Shown here piece by piece: positions 47,455 through 56,330 of a stretch of 64,000 bases of DNA. How positions within the stretch are numbered: the stretch's first letter is position 1; each line of letters begins with the position of its first letter. The DNA is taken from NCBI GenBank assembly GCA_949740725.1, contig CATJIO010000182.1:1-64000 (forward strand), given 5' to 3'. The DNA is from an uncultured Lachnospiraceae bacterium (GTDB lineage Bacteria; Bacillota; Clostridia; Lachnospirales; Lachnospiraceae). Under the pieces are notes generated by a model. It made no database searches and was not told the DNA's origin. It was given only the letters and a program-made list of their open reading frames with translations. Both the position numbers and the translations under genes were made by a program.

Positions 47455-48909
47455 ATGAAAACAGTGATTTATTTGTCGAATCAGACGGTAAAGGCTGTGA
47501 CCGGCCAGAGCCGGAAGGGCAGGATAAAAGTCCTGGCGGTATATCAGGAGGAGGCTCCACGCCTTACGATCGTAAACGGCCAGGTGACGGATGATGAGGC
47601 ATTTACAGAATTTTTAAAGGCATTTTGGGAGAAACATAAGCTGCCGGCACATCCGGTCTGCCTGGTCATCAACAGTACCCAGACGGTAGTACGATTTTTT
47701 GACCTTCCGCCAATGTCTTACAGGAAACGGATGCGGTATCTTCCCAGAGAGTTTTCTGACGTGGAGCGAATGCGGGATCCGGTGTACAGCTACGGTCTGG
47801 TAGAAAACAAGATGTTCGGGGCAGTGATGGAGCGAGCCTTTCTTGGAGAGCATCTTAAGCGTTTTCAGAAGATAGGAATTCGCATCGTATCTGTGGAAGA
47901 TGCGCTTATTTCTCAGCTCAGACTTTTAAGCTGCCTGGAAGGATTAAAGGGGAAAGTATGTGTGGTCCAGATTCTCGATGGAGCAGCATTGTTAAGTGTT
48001 TTGTGGGTAAACAAGGACTTTCTGCATTTTAGCCGGTCACGGATATCAACGCAGACTGGCGCCCGAAGTCTGGGAGAGTGCTGTGCAAAGAATGTGAGCG
48101 CGCTGATGCAGTTTGCCAGGGCTCAGCGGATTCGGCAGGAGATCGAGGCAGTATATATGGGCGGTCTGGAGAAGGTGTGGTGGCCTGAATATGAAAAAGC
48201 TGTTTTGGCAGTAAATTCGATGATTCGCGTGTTCCCTCTGGCAGATTCCGCAGGGGCTTTCTTCGATTTCCCTGAGGGAAAATATGGACTGGGGAATTTT
48301 ACTGCGGCAGCAGGAGGGCTTCTGTCTAAAAGTGGTAGGGCGAATCTGCGTAGCCAGTTCAGGAAAGGCCCGGAATATCTGGCAAAGAGGAGAGCACTTT
48401 TTCGCCAGCTGATGCCAGCCCTTGTGACGGCGGCTACGCTGTCTGTGGTGGTGGGGATTCAGATGATTCGATGGTTTCAGCTGACCAACCAGATTAACCG
48501 CAGCCTGGAGTATCTGTCAGATTCCCAAGTGTTGGCAGGGGTTGCCAGATATGACCATCTGGAGAAAGAAAATCAGATTCTGTGCCAAAGAATCGAAGAG
48601 ACAAACCGCATTATCGTAAATATAAATTCCTACCCTGTAATGAGCACGGAGATCGACCAGGTGGTGGCGCGCTGTGCTGAGGGACTGGTCAGCGCGGACG
48701 TGACTGGCTTCCAGGCAGATCCTGGAATGATACAGGTAATCAGCCTGGCTGAAAATGAGAGGTTGATTTATCCCTTTATCAATCGTCTGACAGAGGAAAA
48801 GGATGTGTTTTCTAGCATCCATTATACTGGATTTGAGTATGTAGAGAGCCAGAAGGCATGGCGGCTATATGTGGAATGCTATCTGAATGATGGGGCAGGA
48901 AAGGAGTAA
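47455..48909 (+). CDS. PilM-PilN-like fusion protein
   Basis: Actin-like N-terminal half, single TM about residue 325 (LVTAATLSVVVGIQMI), PilN-like C-terminal half. Confidence 0.65.
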   Translation: MKTVIYLSNQTVKAVTGQSRKGRIKVLAVYQEEAPRLTIVNGQVTDDEAFTEFLKAFWEKHKLPAHPVCLVINSTQTVVRFFDLPPMSYRKRMRYLPREFSDVERMRDPVYSYGLVENKMFGAVMERAFLGEHLKRFQKIGIRIVSVEDALISQLRLLSCLEGLKGKVCVVQILDGAALLSVLWVNKDFLHFSRSRISTQTGARSLGECCAKNVSALMQFARAQRIRQEIEAVYMGGLEKVWWPEYEKAVLAVNSMIRVFPLADSAGAFFDFPEGKYGLGNFTAAAGGLLSKSGRANLRSQFRKGPEYLAKRRALFRQLMPALVTAATLSVVVGIQMIRWFQLTNQINRSLEYLSDSQVLAGVARYDHLEKENQILCQRIEETNRIIVNINSYPVMSTEIDQVVARCAEGLVSADVTGFQADPGMIQVISLAENERLIYPFINRLTEEKDVFSSIHYTGFEYVESQKAWRLYVECYLNDGAGKE

Positions 48910-48915
48910 AGAACC

Positions 48916-49569
48916 ATGAAGCTGAAAGTAACCGAACAGGATAAACGGCTGCTAAGCATTCTGTCGGCATTGGCTATGGCAACAGCATTTCTCATTCTGG
49001 GGATTATTCCGCTCCATAGAAAAAATCAGGACATGAACGCGATGGTAGAGGCGATTGCAGCGGATGTGGAGGAAAAACAGAAAAAACTTGTCACCTTGGC
49101 CCAAGTAAAAAGTGTGGAGGAGGAGAACCGGAACCGGCTGGAAAGAATACAGGAAAGCCTTTACCCGATGCTGGAGAGCCAGGAGATTGATCGGATTCTA
49201 ACGGAGATGGCCCTTGCCTATGGGCTGAGCGTGAGGAAAATGGAGATTCAGATGCCAAATGGACCATCCAGCCTACCAGCATTTAAGGAGGAGAAGACTC
49301 CAGCAAGTATGGGGCTGGAGATAGGGACAGATAGCGTCTATCAGGCCCTGGTGCTCCTTGAGATAATTGGAAGTAAAGAGGGAAAAGCTGGATTTTTAGA
49401 CGCGATCGCCAGGGAGGATATCCGCATCCGTACCCTTACTATGCGCCGTCTGAGGATGGCAGTTCGGGGAGGGGCAGAAGAGGAAGAGGGTGAGCTGGAA
49501 GTATTGGAGTTAAGGCTGGAGGTTTCCATGTGTAGGAAGGAGAAAGAGAATGGGGACACGTATCGGTGA
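48916..49569 (+). CDS. PilO-like inner-membrane assembly protein
   Basis: N-terminal TM then coiled coil (VEAIAADVEEKQKKLVTLAQVKSVEEENRNRL), genomic context. Confidence 0.65.
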   Translation: MKLKVTEQDKRLLSILSALAMATAFLILGIIPLHRKNQDMNAMVEAIAADVEEKQKKLVTLAQVKSVEEENRNRLERIQESLYPMLESQEIDRILTEMALAYGLSVRKMEIQMPNGPSSLPAFKEEKTPASMGLEIGTDSVYQALVLLEIIGSKEGKAGFLDAIAREDIRIRTLTMRRLRMAVRGGAEEEEGELEVLELRLEVSMCRKEKENGDTYR

Positions 49570-51229
49570 GATCCTAGTGGAATGCGGGTATGTGACGGAT
49601 GAACAGATACAGGAGGCATTGGCGTACCAGGAGAGTCATGAGGGGATCCGCTTGGGAAAGGCGCTGATTGAGATGGGAGTACTTTCTGAGCAGCAGATGC
49701 TCAATGGTTTGGGGATCCGCCTGGGCTTAAAGACCATAAAGCTGTCTCAAATCACGGTGGATCCTGAAGCGGCGGCTCTGCTTCCAGAGGAAACGGCCAG
49801 AAGATATCAGATGCTGCCAGTGAAGGCTGCTTCCGGGTTGCTGACCGTATTGACCAATGATCCGTTGAACTTCTATGGATTAGAGGATATTCGTCAAATC
49901 ACTGGACTGGATCTGGAAGTGTGCTTGTGCGAGCTGCAGCCCCTGATGGAGGAAATCAGGCACTGTTATTCGGAGATTGGCGCAAGAAAGGCGGCATCCA
50001 CGGCAAATGAGAGCCAAGGCTTTAAGGAGGGAAGCCGGGAGCTTAGGGTGGAGGTAGGAAATGACGATACACCGATAATCAATCTGCTGAATCAGCTGTT
50101 GGAGTATGCCTATCAGAACAGCGCCAGCGATATTCACATCGAACCCTTTTCAGAAAAGACCCGCATCCGGATGCGGATTGATGGGGGAATGGTAGAATTT
50201 GTCACTTTGCAAAAGAGGATACATATGCCTTTAATTGCCCGGATCAAGATTCTGGGCAGTATGGATATCGCGGAACACCGAGTTCCTCAGGACGGGCACT
50301 TTCAGGTGGAAATCGACAGGGAAACCATCAATACCAGAGTATCTATTCTCCCCACTGTATTTGGGGAAAAGGCGGTGATTCGGCTGCTGTCCGGGCATAT
50401 TTCTATCGATCACCCAGATACCTTCGGTATGGATCTGGAGGATTATCAGCGACTGTGTAGGCTGCTGGAGGCTCCTAATGGGCTGATTTATCTCACCGGG
50501 CCTACTGGTTCAGGAAAAACCACCACCCTCTATATGGTGCTGAAGGAATTATCCCGCCGTCCGGTGAATATCTGTACTATTGAAGATCCAGTAGAAAAAA
50601 ATCTACCCGGCGTGAACCAGTGTCAGGTAAACGATTCAGCCGGGGTAAATTTTGAGCATGGACTTCGGGCGCTTTTGCGTCAGGATCCAGATATTATTAT
50701 GGTAGGGGAAACCAGAGATAAGGAGACCGCCCAAATATCCGTCCGGTCAGCCATCACCGGGCATCTAGTGCTGTCTACTTTACATACCAATGATGCCGTA
50801 TCCTCTATCGTCCGGCTAAAGGATATGGGAATTGAGCCCTATCTAACAGCGAATGCCCTGGTGGGAGTGGTGGCGCAGAGACTGATGAAAAAGCTGTGCA
50901 GGGAATGCGCCAAGATGGTGGAGGCAGGGGAGGAGGAGAAACGGCTTTTGGGAAGAGGGCCGGTGAAAATCCGTGTTCCAGGAGCATGCCCACTATGCCG
51001 GGGCACAGGTTATCGGGGAAGGGTGGCAATTCATGAGATCTTGTTCGTTGATCAAAAGGTACAGGCGATGATATCCAGCCATACCTCCAGTGACCGGATT
51101 CGTGAGTACGCGATTAAAGAGCAAGGGATGAAGACACTCAGAAAGAGCGGGGTAGACATGGTCTGTAAGGGAGTGACTTCCATAGAAGAGTTGAAAAAAG
51201 TGATCTATTATGGTGAATCAAAATCGTGA
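49550..51229 (+). CDS. pilB: GspE/PilB assembly ATPase
   Basis: MshEN N-terminus; LTGPTGSGKTTTLYMVLKEL; CTIEDPVEKNLPGVNQCQVN; CRECAKMVE...CPLCRGTGYRGR tetracysteine. Confidence 0.96.
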   Translation: MGTRIGEILVECGYVTDEQIQEALAYQESHEGIRLGKALIEMGVLSEQQMLNGLGIRLGLKTIKLSQITVDPEAAALLPEETARRYQMLPVKAASGLLTVLTNDPLNFYGLEDIRQITGLDLEVCLCELQPLMEEIRHCYSEIGARKAASTANESQGFKEGSRELRVEVGNDDTPIINLLNQLLEYAYQNSASDIHIEPFSEKTRIRMRIDGGMVEFVTLQKRIHMPLIARIKILGSMDIAEHRVPQDGHFQVEIDRETINTRVSILPTVFGEKAVIRLLSGHISIDHPDTFGMDLEDYQRLCRLLEAPNGLIYLTGPTGSGKTTTLYMVLKELSRRPVNICTIEDPVEKNLPGVNQCQVNDSAGVNFEHGLRALLRQDPDIIMVGETRDKETAQISVRSAITGHLVLSTLHTNDAVSSIVRLKDMGIEPYLTANALVGVVAQRLMKKLCRECAKMVEAGEEEKRLLGRGPVKIRVPGACPLCRGTGYRGRVAIHEILFVDQKVQAMISSHTSSDRIREYAIKEQGMKTLRKSGVDMVCKGVTSIEELKKVIYYGESKS

Positions 51230-52553
51230 GAATCGAGGGAATACGGAAAGAGGCCTGGCTGATCAATCAGGAGTCACATTGGTGGAGCTGGCTGTTGCCA
51301 TGGCTCTTATGATAATTCTGCTGGCAGTGTCTGTCAGGGGGCTTGTAGGATACTATCAATATACCCAGCAGAAGAAGCAGGATGAGCGAGCACAGGCGGT
51401 CTATCTGGCAGCTCAGACAGAATTAACCAGGCGTTTTCAAGATGGCGGGGCCCGGGAGATAGAAAGGATATTTTCCGAAGCTGAGCCTATGGAACCAGGT
51501 CAATGCGCGTGTGAGGAGAGTTTTCCCAAAGGGGTTTACTGCCTGGAGGCAAGAGGAAGCGGGGGAGGCGTCAGAGGCGACTATGAACGCTACCAGAGGG
51601 GAGAACTGAGGCAGGAAAACAGAGAGGATGAAAAGATCCGTCTGCTGTATGATCTGATTGAACCGCAGATATGGGATAAGTCTGTGCTGGAAGAGGGTAC
51701 AATTCATCTGGAAATCTATCTGCCAGATGGACTGATCTACTCTTCCTATTATAGCAGCGATTATCCGCAAGGCTTTGGTGGAAAGGAAATGCTTGCCCTG
51801 CAACGGGAAGCAGGGAAAGGGACGGACGCGATAGGATATTATGGAGTAGATTCCCTGCCGGAGCCAGCGCCAGAGCAGGGAGAACGGCCACGGCTTAGAG
51901 ATCTGAGGATGAGTCAGCAGGCGGGGCTCACCTTGAGCTGGAAAGTAGATGGGAAATGTATCAATACATGGAAAGCCCTTACCTATGAAATCACCTTTTA
52001 TGGGGGGATGAAAGGGCAGGAGAAGCTGGGAAGGATTGTGCTGAATCCGCAGCCAGGAACAGAGCGGGCGGCAGGCGGCGGCTACGCTGAAGTTCCCAGA
52101 CATCTATCCAGCCTAGAGACATCAGGCGGATACCAGAATATTCAGGGAATTGGGATATTTAACGCTGTGCCAGAGTGGTATAAGTTTCACATTCAGCTGA
52201 ATGAGTATGATTATCAGATCACATTGTTGCTGGATGAGAGAGGATTATGGGAGACGGAGGATCAGGACAGGGAAGAGCAAGGGGAGGGGGAGCCCATTTC
52301 CTTGACTCAAAAAGGGGCTTCTCCAGCTCAGGCAGTAGCATCCTTTTCTCAGGCAAACCACTCTGTGGCAAAAAGGAGCACCAGAAAAGAGGCCCCTTAC
52401 TTTTCTCTCTTTTCCAGGCTGGGGCAGGAGGGATGGGATCCAGAGCTGCTGGAACAGCTCAGCTGCACGATTAATGCTTATGGGAAGGGGGAGGGGAGCG
52501 CGGCAGTCAAGGAAAGTAATTGGATCTGTTTGCTATTCCAGGAGGAGGATTAG
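51210..52553 (+). CDS. Large prepilin-like protein (447 aa)
   Basis: SGVTLVELAVAMALMIILLAVSVRGLVGYYQY type III signal peptide with Glu5. Confidence 0.75.
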   Translation: MVNQNRENRGNTERGLADQSGVTLVELAVAMALMIILLAVSVRGLVGYYQYTQQKKQDERAQAVYLAAQTELTRRFQDGGAREIERIFSEAEPMEPGQCACEESFPKGVYCLEARGSGGGVRGDYERYQRGELRQENREDEKIRLLYDLIEPQIWDKSVLEEGTIHLEIYLPDGLIYSSYYSSDYPQGFGGKEMLALQREAGKGTDAIGYYGVDSLPEPAPEQGERPRLRDLRMSQQAGLTLSWKVDGKCINTWKALTYEITFYGGMKGQEKLGRIVLNPQPGTERAAGGGYAEVPRHLSSLETSGGYQNIQGIGIFNAVPEWYKFHIQLNEYDYQITLLLDERGLWETEDQDREEQGEGEPISLTQKGASPAQAVASFSQANHSVAKRSTRKEAPYFSLFSRLGQEGWDPELLEQLSCTINAYGKGEGSAAVKESNWICLLFQEED

Positions 52554-52608
52554 GATACGGCAAAGGGGCTTAAAGCAGAAGAGAAAACAGGTACAGAGGG
52601 GGCGCTGG

Positions 52609-53262
52609 ATGGAAAAGGGAAGATGGACACAGAAGAACTGCTGGAGGGGAAAGAGGAAGCCGGAGGCTGAGGAGGGATCGGCGCTGATTTTTGTTATCTG
52701 TATGATGATGGTGGTCGCAGGCTTAAGCCTATCCCTATTGCTGTCTGCTGGGACGCTTCTGGCCATGAGGAGGCAGATTCCGGCGAAGGAGCAATGCCGG
52801 ATCATGGCAGACTCCATCAGCCGCCTTTTAAACCAAGAGTTGACGAAGGATGAATATGAGGGCATTCCTGAGGGAATCCCGGAAGGAGAAAGCCTGTGGG
52901 ACTATATAGGGGCCTATGTCTGTGAGGAGAATGAAGCCTGGCCGTCCTATGAAGAAGGAAAACCAGGGCATGGTATGGATCAGGCAAGAAGGGAGTTTAC
53001 CTTGGATGTAGACCACAGCAGTGGCTGGGAGAAGGAGGCCGGAGAGATTACCATCGGTCTCTACTGGGTAAATCAGACAGGAGAGGAATGGAAACCGAGG
53101 GAGAGCCGGGAGACGTATTTTCATGAGGCAGAGCTTGCACTTCATGTGGAGATTATGGTCTCCTGCCAGGGCTTAACCTGTACCCGAAAGGATATATATT
53201 ATAAGGTAAGCAATCCTGAGTATGATTCTTGGAAATGGTCGAAATGGACGGAACGAGAATGA
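52609..53262 (+). CDS. PilX/GspK-like minor pilin candidate
   Basis: EEGSALIFVICMMMVVAGLSLSLLLSAGTLL N-terminal helix after a basic leader; pilus operon context; start codon uncertain. Confidence 0.5.
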   Translation: MEKGRWTQKNCWRGKRKPEAEEGSALIFVICMMMVVAGLSLSLLLSAGTLLAMRRQIPAKEQCRIMADSISRLLNQELTKDEYEGIPEGIPEGESLWDYIGAYVCEENEAWPSYEEGKPGHGMDQARREFTLDVDHSSGWEKEAGEITIGLYWVNQTGEEWKPRESRETYFHEAELALHVEIMVSCQGLTCTRKDIYYKVSNPEYDSWKWSKWTERE

Positions 53263-53627
53263 AATTAAATCAAAAAAAGAATCACAAAATGGGTTATACC
53301 ATGGTAGAAACCATGATCAGCTTCGGGATACTGATGATGCTAGGAGCGGTATTTGCTAACATCTTCTTTTTTGCTGGGCGGATGACGCGGGATACTGCCC
53401 AGGCTCTGGAAGGATATGAAGAATTTGCTAAAGATTATTATCTGCAGGAGGAGCTTAATCGGGAGCTGGTAGCAGAAGGGGAGCTGCTTTTTTTGCAAAA
53501 AGGGGAAGAAGGGGAAAATGGCTTGAAGCAGTTTAAAATTGACGGGGTCAGACTGTATCGAAACACCAACAGAGAAGGAAAGGCCAGACAGATTTATGAT
53601 GTGGATGGAAACTGGGAAGAAGAATGA
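53229..53627 (+). CDS. Prepilin-like protein
   Basis: KMGYTMVETMISFGILMMLGAVFANIFFFAG prepilin motif. Confidence 0.75.
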   Translation: MEMVEMDGTRMKLNQKKNHKMGYTMVETMISFGILMMLGAVFANIFFFAGRMTRDTAQALEGYEEFAKDYYLQEELNRELVAEGELLFLQKGEEGENGLKQFKIDGVRLYRNTNREGKARQIYDVDGNWEEE

Positions 53628-54207
53628 ACGAAAAAGAGGAGGATATACGCTGGTGGAGGCAGTAGTAAGCTTTGCCTTTACCGGGATTTTTTTGGCATCT
53701 GCAGGGATTCTCCTTATCCATACGGTAAGCCTCCATGCACGGATGAAGGCCTGGGCCAGTGTGATTTCGGTTAGTGAGATTATTTTTGACCAGGTAGCAG
53801 GAGAGATAGCGGAGGCAATGGATGCCGGATATGAGGAAGACGGTATCCAGATTTTGCCCGAAGGCAGAAGCGGCTGCCCATCGGTTGTTTTACACGACAG
53901 AGAGGGGAGACAGGTGGAAATCACTCGGGCGGAAGAGGAAGGGAATCCGTATCTTCTGCTTTGGTATTTCCCCACTAAGGATACAGATGGAGGAAAGTGG
54001 AGTTTTGACTCGAAGCTTTACCAGGGTTGTGTGATTGAACAGCTGGATTTTACACATTTGCCTGACCAGGAGGGGGAAGCTGGCGGCCTGATTAAGCTGA
54101 CGCTGACGTTGCGGCATGAAAAAACCGGCTTCCAGTATACCAGAAGCCGGTATGTGCGCTGTTCTGTGCAGGTTACTGTTCACGGATTTGCCGGTCACAG
54201 CAGCTGA
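53599..54207 (+). CDS. Prepilin-like protein
   Basis: KRGGYTLVEAVVSFAFTGIFLASAGILLI prepilin motif; start codon uncertain. Confidence 0.75.
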   Translation: MWMETGKKNERKRGGYTLVEAVVSFAFTGIFLASAGILLIHTVSLHARMKAWASVISVSEIIFDQVAGEIAEAMDAGYEEDGIQILPEGRSGCPSVVLHDREGRQVEITRAEEEGNPYLLLWYFPTKDTDGGKWSFDSKLYQGCVIEQLDFTHLPDQEGEAGGLIKLTLTLRHEKTGFQYTRSRYVRCSVQVTVHGFAGHSS

Positions 54208-54223
54208 TACACATCGAGTATGG

Positions 54224-54829
54224 CTATTCTACTTTTCCGATCTTATTTAGCGGCCAATAGCGGAAAATTACCTTAGCGATCAGCTTATCTTTTGAGACAA
54301 AGGTATTATTCCAGTAACGGGCGTCGTAAGATAAATTCCGGTTATCTCCCATCATAAAGTATGAGTTTTCCGGCACCTCGAAATGCATATCCTCCTCTGG
54401 AAACATTTCTTCCTTCAAATATGGTTCATCTAAGGGTGTGTCTGAGCCATTTTTATAGACTTTGCCGTCTTTAATATCAATGATGTCGCCGGGAAGGCCG
54501 ATCACCCGCTTCACATAATAGATGGACTCGTCGTCGGGAAAGCGAAAGATGGCGATATCCCCTTCTTTTGGGGAGGAGAAGCGGTAGCTTAGCCGGAAAC
54601 CGATCACCCGATCATTAGTCATAATAGTATTTTCCATGGATGAGGTGGGGACTTTGCTGTTGGCGATAATAAAGGTATTCAGGACAAAAGCAATACAGGC
54701 CGCGGTTACCAGGATTTGCAGCCAGCTGATGATCTCGGCTTTTAAGCTGTTTTTTTGGGTAGAGAGTTCCTTTTCTGTATCTTCATGATCCTGGACAGGG
54801 GATCCTAATCTTTGCTTGTCAGAGTTCAT
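54224..54829 (-). CDS. lepB: Signal peptidase I
   Basis: VPTSSMENTIMTNDRVIGFRLSYRFSSPKEGDIAIFRFPDDESIYYVKRVIGLPGD...YFMMGDNRNLSYDARYW. Confidence 0.96.
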   Translation of the reverse strand: MNSDKQRLGSPVQDHEDTEKELSTQKNSLKAEIISWLQILVTAACIAFVLNTFIIANSKVPTSSMENTIMTNDRVIGFRLSYRFSSPKEGDIAIFRFPDDESIYYVKRVIGLPGDIIDIKDGKVYKNGSDTPLDEPYLKEEMFPEEDMHFEVPENSYFMMGDNRNLSYDARYWNNTFVSKDKLIAKVIFRYWPLNKIGKVE

Positions 54830-55100
54830 AAAGTGTCATCTCCGATTTCTTTCTTTAATATTTCCACGGCGATACCGCGATATATGGAGGTCAAAATAAA
54901 TACCTTTAGAAAAGAGTATATTTTAGATTTTGCTTTTCCGCAAGGGTTTTTCGAAAATTATAAGAAAAATTTCAAGAAAAGAAAGAACAAAAATGGAAAT
55001 AAAAACCAGGTGATTTGGAGAAAAAAGGCTGGAAAGCTTTGGCGGAAGGAGGTAAAATAGTAAGAAAGACAAGAGACATACTAAGGAAAAGGAGCAGGGT

Positions 55101-56258
55101 ATGGCCTGGAAAAGCAGATTAAATCATGATCTTAACCATAAGAAGCATCAAATAGGAGAAGGCGCCAGAGCCAGGGGTAAATGCCTGATTGGAGGGCTGT
55201 TTTTCACCGCTGCACTGGCTTTGCAGGCGCTGGCCCGAAATATATCCTGGTTTGGGGAGTGGTATGGGGGGGATGTGTACCCGATATTGGTGCGGGTTTT
55301 CGGCGGTTTCTTTGGCTTGTTTCCCTTTTCAGTAGTGGAGCTTGGGCTGTATGCATTAGTAGTAGGCGGATTAGGATATGGAAGTTTTTGGATATGGAAG
55401 GGGATTCACGGGAGTTTTTCTCAGGCGCTAGCCAGAATCGGGGCAGGGGCATTTTTGCTGCTTGGGGCTCTGGTTTTTTTCTATACCGCTAATTGTGGGA
55501 TTAATTATTATCGGACACCATTCTCTGCTTCCCTGGATTTGGATCTGGGGGGATTCTCTCAGGAGGAGCTGGAAGGGCTCTGCCGATTGTTAAAGGAAGA
55601 GCTGAAGGCAGCGGCGAGAGCGGTGATGGAGGAGCAAGGCAGTCTTGCCCCGGACAAGGTTCTTTGCCAGACATTCCCCAGCCAGGCCAGGGAGGATATG
55701 GAGAAGCTGTCAGAGCAGTATCCTCAGCTTTCAGCGGCATATCCTGCGCCGAAGCCAGTGGCTGTGTCGGAGATTCTTTCCATCCAGTCATTATCTGGGG
55801 TGTACGCTCCCTTTACCATTGAGGCAAATTATAACCAGGATATGCCTGCGTATAATATCCCTCACACAGCTTGCCATGAACTGTCTCACCTGACTGGCTT
55901 TATGCGGGAGGAAGAAGCGAATTTTATCGGCTATTTGGCCTGCATTGGTTCCGATTCTCTTTACTCTCGCTATAGTGGCTTTGCCGTGGGATTTATCTAT
56001 GCAAATAATGCCTTGTTTGGGACAAATCCACAGTTGGCGTCAGAGCTTCATAAGGATCTCCTCCCGGAGATTCAGGACGACTTTCAGAAAAATAATGAAT
56101 TTTGGGAGCAGTATGAGGGAAAGATATCAGAAGCGTCAACAAAGCTCAATGATACTTACCTGAAAGCAAACAGCCAAGTCGAAGGCGTGAAAAGCTATGG
56201 CAGGATGGTGGATCTTATGCTGGCCTATTATCAAAAATCCTTTTCCGAAAATCCATAA
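55101..56258 (+). CDS. DUF3810-like membrane protein with HExxH-like motif
   Basis: Three N-terminal TM; AYNIPHTACHELSHLTGFMREEEANFIGYLAC. Confidence 0.82.
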   Translation: MAWKSRLNHDLNHKKHQIGEGARARGKCLIGGLFFTAALALQALARNISWFGEWYGGDVYPILVRVFGGFFGLFPFSVVELGLYALVVGGLGYGSFWIWKGIHGSFSQALARIGAGAFLLLGALVFFYTANCGINYYRTPFSASLDLDLGGFSQEELEGLCRLLKEELKAAARAVMEEQGSLAPDKVLCQTFPSQAREDMEKLSEQYPQLSAAYPAPKPVAVSEILSIQSLSGVYAPFTIEANYNQDMPAYNIPHTACHELSHLTGFMREEEANFIGYLACIGSDSLYSRYSGFAVGFIYANNALFGTNPQLASELHKDLLPEIQDDFQKNNEFWEQYEGKISEASTKLNDTYLKANSQVEGVKSYGRMVDLMLAYYQKSFSENP

Positions 56259-56330
56259 GATGTCATTGCTATTCCAGTCATAAAATGGTAAAATGATTAT
56301 TAAATAATAAGGGAGCAAGGGGGCTATTTT

